Assembly: GCA_942491935.1 (NCBI GenBank)
Contig: CALOCZ010000050.1
Span: 1 to 64,000 of the forward strand
Source of the DNA: JAGTVG01 sp942491935
GTDB lineage: Bacteria; Bacteroidota; Bacteroidia; Cytophagales; Cyclobacteriaceae
Length of the DNA stretch: 64,000 bases
Direction of reading: 5' to 3'
Positions within the stretch are counted from its first letter, which is position 1. Each line of letters opens with the position of its first letter. Positions 1-10,538 of this stretch are shown here, piece after piece. The translations under genes were made by a program, and so were the position numbers. The notes beneath the pieces are model-generated. The model was not told the origin of the DNA. It did no database searches and saw only the letters and a list, made by a program, of their open reading frames with translations.

Positions 1-2527
1 CAGATGCCAGCGCTGGCCCGACACTCGGTTCCCGCGTCGACGTCGGTCTCTCCGGGACAGCTCGGTGCGCTGCCAGTGCAGCTCTCCGCGACGTCGCAGA
101 CGCCGGCGGAGGCGCGGCACGCGGTCCCGGGCGGCTGGAACCCGTTTGCGGGGCACGCGGCGGCGGAGCCGGTGCAGACCTCGGCGACGTCGCAGACGTC
201 GGTAACGGCCCGGCACTCGGTTCCGCCGGACACCGAATCCATCCGCGGGGCAGGCGGCCGAGCTTCCAGAGCACGCTTCGGCGACGTCGCAGGTCCCCGC
301 GCTGGCCCGGCATTCCGTCCCACCCGAGACGAACCCATCGGCGGGACAATCGTCGTTGATGCCGTCGCAGCTCTCGACCATGTCGCAGAGACCGGCGCTC
401 GTCCGGCAGACGAGCGTGCTCTTCGCGTCGCTCGGACAGAGGGCACCCGCCCCGTCGCAGAACTCCGGTAGATCGCACACTCCCGCGGGGGATCGGCACT
501 CGGTCGTGGGCGGCTCGAAGTCGTCGACCGGACAATTGTCGTTGACCCCGTCGCAGACCTCGGCCACGTCACAGGCGCCGGCGACCGCGCGGCACTCTGC
601 GGTGCTCTTTCCGTCGGCCGGGCACGCGGCGTCCACGCCGGAGCAGTTCTCCGCCGTGTCGCAAACTCCGGCGGAGGCTCGGCACTCCGTCGTTGCGGGT
701 TCGAATGTATCCACGGGGCAGGTCGCACTCGACCCGGTGCAGGACTCCGCCGTGTCGCAGACGTCGGCCACGGCCCGGCACTCGAGGCCGGCGCTGGCGA
801 AGCCGTCGGCGGGGCAGGTAGACGCTACGCCGTCACACACTTCGGCGACGTCGCAGAGACCCGCAGTGTCGCGACATGTCCGACCGCTCGGCCGGAGTCG
901 GCAATTGACCTGACAGCACGAAACACCGCCGTTGGCAGCGCCTTCGTCGCACTCCTCGCCTGCATCGACGGTGCCGTCTCCGCAGGTGTTCGTGGGCTCG
1001 ACGATCGTCAGCACTTGATTGGCCGGGACGTTCGTCATCGTCGTGCTGCCACCCGAGAACCACTGAACTTCCAGAGTGTCGACGGTGCTGGCCCCGGCGC
1101 GGCCGAAATGCGCTTCGGCCGGATCCTGCGAGATGTAGTTGTTGCCGGCGCGTAGCTCTCGGACCATGCTCGTGCCGCCCACGGTCGCGATGACGCGAGA
1201 ACCGATCGACTCGGTGTTTGGCGCGAGACCGTCGAGCTTTACGGTGAGGTAGTTCTCGGTAAGTCCGTCGTTGCGGTAGAGCTTCGGGGCCGATTGGTTG
1301 TACGTAACGAAGATGTCGAGATCTCCGTCGCGATCGTAGTCGAACGACAAGACGGCGAGGCCGCTAACTTGGGTGTACAGGTAGCGGGCGGCACAGTCTT
1401 CCGTTAAGACTCCCGCTCAGTTCGACACGAAGAGGCGGTTCGGATCGTTCTGCGACTGAGGGTTGTCGAAGCCATTCGTGTGGAAGATGTCCTCGTCGCC
1501 GTCGTTGTCGAAGTCCTGACAACTCGCGCCCCAACCCCAGTATCCCTCGCGGGTTCCGGTGGCGGTCGTCTGATCCTCGAAGATGTTCCCGACGCCGTTC
1601 TTGTTGCGGTACATGCGGTTGCCGTTGCCGCCACTCGGGACGTCGTAAATGCTCGTCACGAACCAGTCGAGGTCGCCGTCGAGATCGTAGTCGCAGACGG
1701 TTGCGCCCATGCCGTTCTGGTCGGTGATGACCGCTGGGTCGGTCACGTTGGCGAATGTGCCATCCGCGTTGTTGAGGAACACCTGGCTGTCGCCGAAGTC
1801 GGCCGCCAGAGCGATGTCGAGCCACCCGTCGTTGTCGATGTCGGTGAAGTTCGGTGTGAACGTCTTGTCGGTGTCTTCGCTGGATTGATGTGCGGTAATG
1901 CCGGCGGCGAGGCCAACGTCGGTGAAGGTACCATCTCCGTTGTTGCGCCAGAGAAGCTCATCGACGGGCCTGTGGCTGATCTTCGGAAGCGTCCAGTGCG
2001 TGACGAACGCGTCGAGGTCGCCGTCGCGGTCGTAGTCCGCAAACGATGTCGAGATGTTGTTTTTTCGCGTGAGCGGAAAGTCGGCGCTCTTGTCGGTGAA
2101 CGTGCCATCGCCGTCGTTGCTGTAGAGCTTCGATGGTTCGTCGTCGAAGCCGGTCACGTGCAGATCGAGATCGCCGTCCCCGTCGTAGTCGGCGAAGACG
2201 GCACCGCAGCCGAGCATCGTGTCGTCGACCTCCGCCGTAGCCGCGACCTCTTCGAACGTACCGTCGCCCTTGTTGCGGTAGAGCAGGTTCGGGCCGGCGT
2301 CACCTCGAACGACGAAAAGATCGATCCAGCCGTCGTCGTCGTAGTCGCCGGCCGCGACGCCGCCACAGAGGATCCACTCGTCGCCGGCGGGGCCACTCGC
2401 ATAGCCGTGCGTGTGCGTGATCTGTGCGGCCGCGGTGACGTCGGTGAAGGTCCAGACTGCCTTCGCGGGGGTTGCGAGTCCTAGCACGAGCAGGACTGGA
2501 GGGGAGCATTCTCAACGCATTCACCAT
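1..2527 (-). CDS. Secreted FG-GAP/VCBS, ASPIC-UnbV and disintegrin-like repeat protein (3' end outside window, frameshifted)
   Basis: This is probably a large exported surface or adhesin-like protein; its substrate is unknown. After a signal peptide (MVNALRML... ending near TPAKA) come several FG-GAP/VCBS calcium-type repeats of the form DxDGDGDxD, typical of CRTAC1-like proteins. Next is an ASPIC/UnbV domain (about 1,090-1,290), a DUF4215-like CGDGTVDAGEECDEG motif, and about nine disintegrin-like units of the CRASAGVCDxAExCxG type running off the window edge. The frame breaks three times: near 2,505 at a G run inside the signal peptide, near 1,410 where a TGA interrupts the repeats, and near 240. 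Homology continues across each break, so they look like single-base sequence errors rather than gene ends. I chose ATG at 2,527 because it restores a full signal peptide. The domain calls are firm; the exact frame is not. Confidence 0.75.
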
Positions 2528-2597
2528 AGCAAGTTCTCTCTGTCGGACGCTCGACTATACGCCGATCCGAGGGTGCGAGACGAGGCTCTTTTCAACG

Positions 2598-2646
2598 AAA
2601 AACGGCGGGGCTTCGTGCCTCCGGAGTGGAGTTCGAAGCCCCGCCG
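2598..2646 (-). terminator. Rho-independent terminator
   Basis: A perfect 13-bp G+C-rich stem (2,603-2,615 pairing with 2,634-2,646) is followed on the minus strand by five T residues (2,598-2,602). It lies 37 bases past the stop of the small secreted protein at 2,683, so it probably ends the two-gene unit that starts at 5,972. Confidence 0.85.
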
Positions 2647-2682
2647 CTTGAACGGGTGGAGCTCAGAGTCGAACGGGGACGG

Positions 2683-3256
2683 CTATTTCGCCTTGCAGCG
2701 GAGCCGCGCGCCGTTCTTCTTGACCTTGCAGTCGCCCGCGTTGCCGCCGGCCTGAGCGACCACGTCGACCCGCGTACGCGAGCCATGGACCATCGTGATC
2801 GTGACCGTGACCGCTCAGGGGGCCGAAGCCCGTGTCGGTCTCCGTCAGGTCCTTCACCTTGAGGTTCAGGCGCCAGACGTCCGGGAGGTTCTTCCAGCGC
2901 TTCACGTGCGCCTTGACCCGGAAACCGGACGAGTCGTCGTTACACACGACGCTGTTCGGTGTTTCTTTGCAGTCCGTCAGCGTCGCCGTGTGGTCGAAGC
3001 TACCGGCGTCCTGGACCTGAACCGTGACCGTGTTGGTCAGCAGATCGGCGACCAGACCTTCGGTGTCGTTGTCGTCGACAATGCCACGGATCTTGAGCTG
3101 ACCGGGGGTGCGAGGCCCCGGCTGGAACGCCAGGTTCAGAGCGACCTTACCGATGTCGAGGCCTTGGGGTTGGGCTTGGGCCGGCGCGCCCGTAAGAAGC
3201 AGCGCGCCGAGGGCCAAGCCCGTCGAGATTGTCAGGAGTGTCTTGTTGGTTTTCAT
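2683..3256 (-). CDS. Small exported protein sharing a domain with the upstream gene (one frameshift)
   Basis: About 190 residues with a clear signal peptide (MKTNKTLLTISTG... to APAQAQ). I do not recognise the family. The mature part follows the same layout as the C-terminal domain of the preceding gene: a short beta-rich segment, TATLTDCKETPNSVVCND beside that gene's TFTISGCVETATGIIIKCKN, a shared LKxLxxxDTGxGxL stretch, and a final pair of cysteines near CKVKK and CKAK. The start codon overlaps the upstream stop as TGATG, which suggests translational coupling. One extra base around 2,800-2,820 breaks the frame (574 bases from ATG to the restored TAG). Past it, the natural frame gives a plausible C-terminus and a stop just before a strong terminator. 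Confidence 0.7.
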
Positions 3257-5972
3257 CAGTTGAGTTCCTTCGGCTCCTTGCACTTCGTGCTGTTGCCGGA
3301 GCCGCTGACCGTGCAAACGCCGGCTACGACGCCCAGGTCACCCGCACGCTCGACCCGGTAGAACGGATCGGAGCCCTGGAAGAGGCTGGCGAAGACAGGC
3401 GGCACGAGCGCGCCCGTTCCGGTGTCGGAGATCGGCAGCTTCTTCAGGTTCACCTTCATGTCGTAGGTGACCGGACCGGCGTTCGTCAGGCGGAAGGTCG
3501 CCTTGATGTCGCCGTTCTTGCACTTGATGATGATCCCGGTCGCGGTTTCGACGCATCCGCTGATCGTGAAGGTCGTCTCGAAGCCAGCGGAGTCGCTGAC
3601 GAACATGTCGACGTTGCCCGCCAAGAGTTGCTGGCGGAAGTCGCCGCCGAAGACCGTCGGCTCCGTCTCCTCGTCCGCGATCAGGCCTTCGACCCGAGCG
3701 AGACCGGTGTCCTTCGAGCTCTTCGAGATCTTCATCTTGGCCTTGTCGAGAACCAGCATGTCGGCACCTGGGCCAACACAACGGCCGCCCTGACAGACGC
3801 ACTCGCCCGGGTTACACGGCAGAGGCACCGACGCGGGGGGCGGGTTGTGCGGATCGGCGATGCCGCTTCCGGTGTAGCAGAACGTGCCGTCCGGGTAGTC
3901 GCCGTTGAGCGCACACGGATCGTCGGCCGCGCCCGAGCAGGACTCACTGGAGTCACACTCGGAGAGACCGATGCGGCACAGGGTGCCGGCCGGAAGGATG
4001 GTGTCGGGATCGCAAGGGACGTCGGGGACGCCCGCGCATGCCTCGTCCGGATCGCAGATCACACCGGAGAAGGTCGGGTCGCCGGAGCCGGCGTTGCAGA
4101 CCGTGCCGGCGCTGGAGAACGAGTCCGCCGGGCAGCCGTCTTCGGCCGTGCCCGAGCAAACCTCGTCGGGGTCACACACGAAGCCCGCGCCGTTCGGATC
4201 GCCCGAACCCGGGTTGCAGACCGTGCCGGCCGGCTCGATCGTGTCGGCGGCACATGGAACGTCGGCCGTGCCGGAGCAGACCTCGTCCGGATCACAGAAG
4301 AAGCCCGCGCCGTTCGGATCGCCGTCGCCCTCGTTGCAGACGGTGCCGGCCGTAGAGAACGTATCCGTCGGGCAGGCCTCGAGGGCGTTGCCGGAGCAGA
4401 CTTCGTCGGGGTCACAGGTGAAACCCGCGCCGTTCGGATCGCCCGAACCGGCGTTGCAGACGGTGCCGGCCGGCTGGATCGTATCCGCCGGGCAGGCGGG
4501 CGTCCGCCGCACCGGGGCACAGCTCGGTGTTGTCACATTCGATGCTCGCGCCGGCGGTGATGCCGGAGCCAGCGCGGCAGACGATGGCTCCGCTGGAGAA
4601 CGTGTCCGCCGGGCATGCCGTGTCCGGTGCGCCGGAGCAGACTTCGTCCGGGTCGCAGACCGCGCCGCCGTTCGGGGCGCCGGAGCCGGCGTTGCAGACC
4701 GTGCCGGCACTCGAGAGCGAATCGGCCGGGCACGGGTCCTGGGACAGACCGGAGCAGGTCTCGTCCGGGTCACAGATGAAGCCCGAACCGTTCGGGTCAC
4801 CGCCACCGGCGTTACACACGGTGCCGGCGCTGGAGATGCTGTCACTCGGACACGCCGCGTCCGGACTGCCGGGGCAGAACTCGGTCGGGTCACAGGTGAA
4901 GCCCGAGCCGTTCGGATCCCCCGAACCAGCGCGACAGACGGTTGCGGCACTTGCGAAGCTATCGGGCCGGCCAGACGCCACCGGGGCTGCCGGGGCAGGT
5001 CTCGCTCGGATCGCAGGAATCGCCGGAGCCCGCGTTACACACGGTGCCGCCCGGCGAGAAGCTATCGGCCGGGCACGCCTGTCCCGTCACACCGGAGCAG
5101 GTCTCGGCCGGGTCACAGGTGAAGCCCGAACCGTTCGGGTCGCCCCCGCTCGCACGGCAGACGGTGCCCGCCGGCTGAATCGAGTTGGCGGGACAGCTCT
5201 GGCCGGCGATGCCGGTGCAGGTCTCGGTCGGGTCACAGAAGTCGCCGGAACCAGCGCGGCACGTCGTGCCCGCCGGCGTAACCGTGTTGCCCGGGCAGCT
5301 GTTGCTGTTGCCCGAGCAGAACTCGGCCGGATCGCAGCTGTCGCCGGAACCTGCGCGACACTGGAACGTCGAGGGACGGTACTGACAGGTCGACGTCTGG
5401 CAGCAGGCACCCGACTCGCACTCCTCGAAGGGAGCCTCGACGTTGCCGTCGCCGCAGATGTGGCAGGTGCCCGGACCGGTGATGGTCACGCAGCCCGTGC
5501 CGCCGTTGCCGCTGCAGGTCGAGCCGAACCAGCTGAAGCTGTCGTTGCTGAACCCGTCGACCACGACCACGACCGACTGGCCGGCGCTCAGGAACAGGTT
5601 GATGTTCGAGCGATTGCCGCTGCCGCCGTCGTCGTTGCACGCGAGTTCCCCACCGACGCCACCGCAGGTCCCGGAGTGAATCGCGAGCACGGTGTCGAAG
5701 CTGGAGCAATTCGTGTTGAAGTTGTACGTGCCGCTGACCGGAGCCTGGAACCACCACTCCACGTCGTTGGAGCAGTTGCCGTCGCCGTCACACGAGGGGT
5801 TGTAGTTGTTGCCGTCGCCACTCGTGTTTTCGGACACGGCGGTGCCGCACGACTGGCCGATGTTTCGGCATGCCGCATCGGCGTTGGTCGTTGCGAACAG
5901 GCTCATCGCGAATGCGACGGCCAATCCGCAGAGGGAAGCCCTCGTGCATAGATTGGACAGAGTCATTTCCAT
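3256..5972 (-). CDS. Secreted PPC-like and disintegrin-like repeat protein (two frameshifts)
   Basis: A large exported cysteine-rich protein of about 905 residues. The start MEMTLSNLC is preceded by GAGG about ten bases upstream, and a signal peptide ends near TNADA. The next 150 residues resemble a PPC-type beta-sandwich (DVEWWFQAPVSGTYNF, DTVLAIHSGTCGG, VVVVVDGF). A CGDGNVE...EECESG motif follows, then about thirteen tandem units of the VCNAGSGDPNGxGFxCDPDExCSG type, similar to the ADAM disintegrin loop. The C-terminal 150 residues are a separate domain also found in the next gene. Frames change near 4,965 and 4,505, both inside repeat units whose pattern continues, so these look like sequence errors. 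The role is unknown; adhesion or envelope structure is an inference from the repeats. Confidence 0.75.
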
Positions 5973-6365
5973 TCTCCGTTTCCTCGTAGTGGCCGGATGG
6001 TGAGGATGCGCGCAGGTGCGCACCGGTGGGTGGACGATCCGTCCCAAGGGGCGACGGGCTCGAGTCCAGGCGTGCGGAGGTCGCAACTCGCCCGGCCCGA
6101 TGAGGGGGGCGTCGAGAGGACTCCGGTCAGGTTGAAGCAGATGATCATGTTCCCTCCCCGCAGGATTCTGCAGGAGCTGGTGGAGGGCTTGAGGAAAAGG
6201 CCGTAGCCTTTCCTACGAACTTCGGGCGGTCGCGGTCAAGGCCACAATGCGCATCTCGAGTGAGTTTCACCCTTTCGTTCAGGGGTGTCTCATCTCCTGG
6301 GACGTCGCAGTTGACGCCATGGCATCGGCTCGTCAGCCGCGGTCGGGGTGGATCGCACCCCGGCG
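5973..6365. other. Intergenic region upstream of the cysteine-rich protein gene
   Basis: About 390 bases between the start of the repeat-protein gene and the end of the acyltransferase gene, both on the minus strand. It should hold the promoter of the repeat-protein pair. I see no convincing gene, RNA or terminator in it. Confidence 0.5.
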
Positions 6366-6910
6366 CTAGGGCGGGTCGCGCGTCACGATCCGCAGTGCGG
6401 GATCGCCTCGTCGCGGGGGGCGTGCCCGGGCCGGGACGCCGACGGCGGTATGGTCGGCCGGCACGTCGGAGACGACCACGGCGTTGGCGCCGACGCGCGC
6501 CCGGTCGCCGATCCTCACTCTTCCCAGGATCTTCGAGCCGGTCCCGAGCATCACCTCGTCGCCCATCTCGGGGCCATTCACGTCGAATGCGGCCCCGGCC
6601 GAGCTCGCAAGGCCGACGGTCACGAAGGGCGCGATGCTCGCGTTGCGCCCGATGGTCGTGGTGCCCTCCACGACGATGTTTCCATGGGCGATGTAGAGCC
6701 CTCCCCGATTCTCACGTCCCTCCCGATCGTGACGGAGATGAGGATTCGCGAGAGACGGGTCAGCGTCGTCGCCAGGATGGGATGCCCGGCCCCGTGCAGG
6801 AAGGTCTGCAGCCGAAAGAGGAGGTTGGCCCCGAACAGTTCGGTCCGGAACACGGCGTAGCCGGCACGCAGCCACGTCGGCCGGTCGCGACCGAGACCGG
6901 GAAACCACAC
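6366..6910 (-). CDS. Hexapeptide-repeat acyltransferase, serine O-acetyltransferase-like (one frameshift)
   Basis: A left-handed beta-helix acyltransferase that moves an acetyl or similar group from a CoA donor; the acceptor is not known. The first part carries a helical segment (FRLQTFLHGAGHPILATTL) like the N-terminal helices of CysE-type enzymes. The second part has the hexapeptide helix: GLYIAHGNIVVEGTTTIG, VGANAVVVSDVPAD and the closing AVGVPAR. The frame breaks at 6,699-6,701, where GAGGGCTC should probably read GAGGGGCTC to give RIGEGLYIAHGN; one missing base fits the total length. The start is uncertain. GTG at 6,910 is used here, but the reading frame stays open upstream (RIGWAETVRLIELD...), so the true start may lie near 6,970. 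It follows the enoyl-CoA hydratase gene closely. Confidence 0.7.
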
Positions 6911-7000
6911 GTCATACGTCTCGAGATCGAGCTCGATGAGTCGAACGGTCTCGGCCCAGCCGATGCGCGGTTGTGGGAGCGACCACAGGGCCCCCGGCGC

Positions 7001-7782
7001 CTAGCGCCCCACGAAATCGGGTTTTCGGCGGTCCGCCATCGCCTGGATCCCCTCTTGAAGTCTTCGGTCCCCTGTAGACGATCCTGCTCGGCCTTCTCGC
7101 GATCGGTCGCGACGCGGATCCGGTCGGCGAGGCCGCCGCGAAGCGTCTGGCGGATGGACGCGACGGCGAGTGGGCCGGACGTGGCGATCTCGGTAGCCAG
7201 AGCGATGGCCTCGCTGCGGATCTGATCCGTCGGCACCAGCCGGTCGCAGAGCCCCATTGCGAAGGCTTCGTCGCCAGGGACACGCCGACCAATGTAGAGG
7301 AGCTCCATTGCCTTCTGTTGGCCGACGAGGTCGGGAAGCGTGACGGAGAGCCCGAAGCCCTGATGAAACCCGAGTCGGGCGAAGTTGGCGCTGAAGCGGG
7401 ACTCGGCCGAGGCCACGCGGAAGTCGGGCATGAGCGCGAGTCCGAGACCGCCCCCGACCGCGGCGCCCTGGACGGCGGCGACGGCCGGCGTCTTCGTCGA
7501 GAACAGGCGAACCGCCTCGTCGTACAAGTGCCGTCCGGAAGGATCCTCGAGGCCCTGGTCGTCCTTGCCGAAATTCGCCCCGGCGCAGAAGTGCTTTCCC
7601 TGCGAGCACAGGACGATCGCGCGGCAGCGGGGCTCCTGGTCCAGCGCCTCGAACGCGTCGCCGATCTGGGCGATGAGCGAGATGTCGAAGAAGTTGTTGG
7701 GCCCGCGCCGAAGCTCGACCTGGGCGACGAACGCATCGCTCTACTCGACGTGAACGTCACCGAAGCTACCAAAATCTGCCAT
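7001..7782 (-). CDS. Enoyl-CoA hydratase/isomerase family protein (in-frame amber, one frameshift)
   Basis: A crotonase-fold enzyme acting on enoyl-CoA thioesters, cytoplasmic, about 260 residues. Diagnostic features are CSQGKHFCAGANFG (oxyanion-hole segment), AAVQGAAVGGGLGLAL (second oxyanion-hole glycines), the PDFRVASAESRF segment and the C-terminal EGIQAMADRRKPDFVGR. The likely start is ATG at 7,782, giving MADFGSFGDVHVE, but codon 14 is TAG (7,741-7,743) and the same frame then continues with good homology. One base is also missing near 7,056, where AAGAGGGG should probably be AAGGAGGGG. Both defects could be sequencing errors or a decaying gene. It is divergent from the response regulator at 7,884. 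Confidence 0.75.
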
Positions 7783-7883
7783 GGGAACCCTTCGCACTGG
7801 GCTTCTGCGACCTCAAGCGCCGCGGGGGCGTTTGAGCATTCTGGACTTGTCCCGGCCCGGGCCTCCGTACTAGCGTCCTCGAT

Positions 7884-8524
7884 ATGGCGTCCGAAGGTGC
7901 CGTATACGTCGTCGACGACGATGCCTCTGTGCGAAAGGCACTGGGTTGGCTCGTCGAGTCCGTGGGGCTCGAGCCCCGGGTTCATTCCTCTGCACCGGAG
8001 TTTCTCGAGGTCTACGACCCCGGTGAAGTCGCCTGCCTCGTCCTGGACGTGCGCCTGCGCGGGATGAGCGGTCTCGAGCTCGTCGAGAAGCTGCAGCGTG
8101 AAGCCCGTCTGCCCCCGACGATCCTGATCACGGCGTTTGCCGAGTTCTCGACGGCCGTTCGAGGTTTGAAGGGCGGCGCGATCGACATCCTTCGCAAGCC
8201 CTTCAGCGATCAGGATCTCGTCGACCGCATCTGGCAGGCGATCGAAGCCGCCCGCAGTCGCTTCGAAGACGGCGTTGCCGTCGGCGACATTCGCCGGCGC
8301 TACGAATCGCTCAGCGGACGCGAAGCGGAAGTGCTCGACCTGATCCTGGAGGGCTTGTCCTCGATCAAGATCGGGGAGAAGCTCTCGCTCAGCCGCCGCA
8401 CCGTCGAGGGCCACCGTGCGCAAGATCTACCACAAGATGGAGGCGGGCTCGCTCGCCGAACTCGTGCGCCAGGTTCTGACGCTGCGCGGCGTGGGGCCCG
8501 TCGCCGAAGCGAGCGCCCGCCTGA
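7884..8524 (+). CDS. FixJ-type two-component response regulator (one or two frameshifts)
   Basis: A receiver domain joined to a LuxR/FixJ helix-turn-helix, so a cytoplasmic DNA-binding regulator switched by phosphorylation. The receiver shows VYVVDDDASVRK (acidic pocket), LVLDVRLRGMSG (phosphoacceptor Asp), TILITAFAE and ILRKPF (conserved Lys). The output domain shows LSGREAEVLDLILEGLSSIKIG and LSRRTVEGH. The frame breaks near 8,410, after which IYHKMEAGSLAELVRQVL completes the helix-turn-helix. The end is uncertain: staying in that frame runs to 8,673 and overlaps the opposing kinase gene, while one more shift would end at TGA 8,522-8,524, six bases from the kinase stop. The convergent PAS kinase is the probable partner. 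Confidence 0.75.
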
Positions 8525-8530
8525 GCCCAG

Positions 8531-10490
8531 TCACCGTCCGGCCGATTCGGGCCCGTCGGGCTGCGACGCGTCGCGGGCGGCAAGAGGAAGCGTCACCGAG
8601 AAGCAGGCGCCTCCTTCCGGACGATTCGCCCCGTCCAGTCTGCCTCCGTGCGCCTCGACGATCGACCGACTGATCGCGAGCCCCATGCCGAGACCGTCGG
8701 TACGCGTCGTGTAGAACACGTCGAACATGTGGCGCGCGCCTTCTTCCGAGATTCCGGGCCCGCGATCGAGAATTCGAACTTGGGAGGTGCCGCGCGATGT
8801 CTTCCCCGTTTCGATCCGCAGGATGCGCGCGCTTCCGTTGCCGGGGCTCATCGCCTCGAGACCGTTCTGCACGACGTTGATGAGAACCTGCTGGATCTGA
8901 ACTCGGCTCGCGTTCACGAGGAGCGGTCCCGGAGCGAGGACCATCTCGAGCTGGATCTCTCGCCGCTTGCCTTCGTGATGCGTGAGCTTCGCCACGCTCT
9001 CGACGATCTCGTTCGGGTCGATCGCTACTTGCCGCGTAGTCGAGGTGGTGCGCATTCCCCTTGCGAATGAACTCACGCTTCTCCTCGAGCAGCTCGCCGG
9101 CGCGAATCGCCTGGGCCCGCGTTTCGCCCATCATCACTCGGATGCGCCGGAGATCGGGTGTGGTCGTTCCGAGGCTGCGCAGGGCGGCACCCGTCGCGGC
9201 GGAGATTGCCGCGAGGGGTTGAGGTGGAGCTCGTGCGCCAACCCCAGGGCCATCTGGTCGAGGCTCTCCGCGAAGCGAGTGTGCGAGATGGCTCTGATGT
9301 TCTGCGTTGGCCTGTTCGACGCGCCGGATGTCGGTGACATCGACACCCGACGCCACGTAGCCGGCGAACGCGCCGTCGGCGTCTTGCCGGGGCAGTGCCG
9401 TAAACAGCGTGTTTCGGTACTCGCCGTCATGACGTTCGATGCGGGCCTCGACGGAGCACGAGGCTCTTTGCTCGAGTGCCGTCCGGAAGTCGTGCAGCGT
9501 GCGGTCGACGTCGTCCGGGTGGAGGGAGGCGATCCAGGCGGTCGCCACCTCGCGCCGACCCGGTGAAGTCGAGCACGGCCAGTTCTTGCGCAGCCAGATG
9601 TTCCTGCTGTGTCCGTCAGCCACATCAGCACCGGGGTCGAGTCGGCGAGGCCGCGGAACAGGGCTTCGCTGCGCTGGCTCTCGGCCTTGTCGCGCAGCGC
9701 GTGCAGGAGCTCGGCGTTCGCCCGGCGCTTCTGGTTCTCGGCTTCGATGCGACGCGAGCAGTCGCGTATGATGTACAGCACTTCGCGTGGCTCGCCCGTT
9801 GCGGCGTCGCGGATGACGTGGCCGAGCGACTCGATCCAGACCCAGTGGCCATCGGTGTGCGATACCCGGAAGATGGCGGTGGAGTATCCGGGCCCCGCGA
9901 TGATCTCATCGTAGCTCGCGTCCGCTCGCTCCCGGTCCTCTGGGTGGATGGCGTCCCGCGCCTGCGATCCAACCAGTTCCGCGGGAGTGAACGAGGACTC
10001 GCTCGCACGACTTCGAGATGTACAGGACCCGGCGCTCGACGTCCGTGCGCAGGATCATGTCGAGCGCGTAGTCGGTGAGCACGTGATACTCGTCGTCTCG
10101 CTGCTGCAAGCGAAGCTGCTCGCGAGTCCGGATCGTTACGTCCTCGATTGCGCCGACCATCACGAGTGTGTCCGCGGATGTCTTCCGCGGCTGGCCGCGA
10201 AGTCGAATCCAGCGGTGCTGGCCATCGGGACATCGCAGGAGGAGGGTGGTGTCGAATCGCAATCCCGCTCGCATCGCGTCTGCGACCAGGGGGTCCTTCG
10301 CGCGGTCGGCCGGGTCGATCCACTTCAGCAGTTCTTCGAGGGGAGGCGGGGCGGTCGTCGGCTCCAGGCCGAGCACTTTGCGCCAACTTCCGTCCCAGTG
10401 CGTTTCGCTGGTGGTCGCGTGCCATTCGAACGCGCCGATCTCCGCTGCGTCGAGCGCGGCCTCTGCGAGTCTCGGAGTCGGGGAAGGCAT
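8531..10490 (-). CDS. Multi-PAS sensor histidine kinase (about five frameshifts)
   Basis: A soluble-looking FixL-type kinase with three PAS domains and no obvious membrane segment. PAS1 begins IGAFEWHATTSETHWDG. PAS2 contains VLYISKSCERVL then FTPAELVGSQARDAIHPEDR. PAS3 contains VLMWLTDTAG, NIWLRKNW and IASLHPDDVDRTL. The HisKA box is LDQMALGLAHELH followed by PLAAI, and the ATPase domain has VLINVVQNGLEAM (N box), ILDRGPGISEEG (G1) and DGLGMGLAISRSIVEAHGG (G2). These parts lie in different frames, with breaks near 9,995, 9,602, 9,295, 9,220 and 9,038. Order and spacing are normal, so this is one gene with base errors. It converges on the FixJ-type regulator, its probable phosphorylation target. 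Confidence 0.8.
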
Positions 10491-10538
10491 GGCTCTCGAG
10501 GGGGCACTATACGGCGTTGGGTGGGTTTGCGCAGACCT

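Noticed and set aside
3900..5400. CRISPR-like regular repeats
   Set aside because: The spaced repeats are about 120 bases apart, diverged, and code for cysteine-rich protein units; there are no short identical repeats or cas genes.
1480..5951. Several long plus-strand open frames (1,480-2,484; 3,229-4,560; 3,905-5,122; 4,527-5,951)
   Set aside because: They are mirror frames of the FG-GAP and cysteine-repeat genes on the minus strand and show no family motifs.
6040..6080. A tRNA-like GGCTCGAGTCCAGGC arm
   Set aside because: It resembles a T-arm loop, but I could not find matching acceptor, D and anticodon arms around it.
6912..8423. A 503-residue minus-strand open frame spanning the enoyl-CoA hydratase and response regulator
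   Set aside because: It runs antisense to the receiver domain and out of frame through the hydratase; both real genes have clear motifs in other frames.
8531..8673. A long antisense overlap between the response regulator and histidine kinase genes
   Set aside because: It depends on one reading frame after a frameshift; a second single-base shift would end the regulator at 8,524, just short of the kinase stop.
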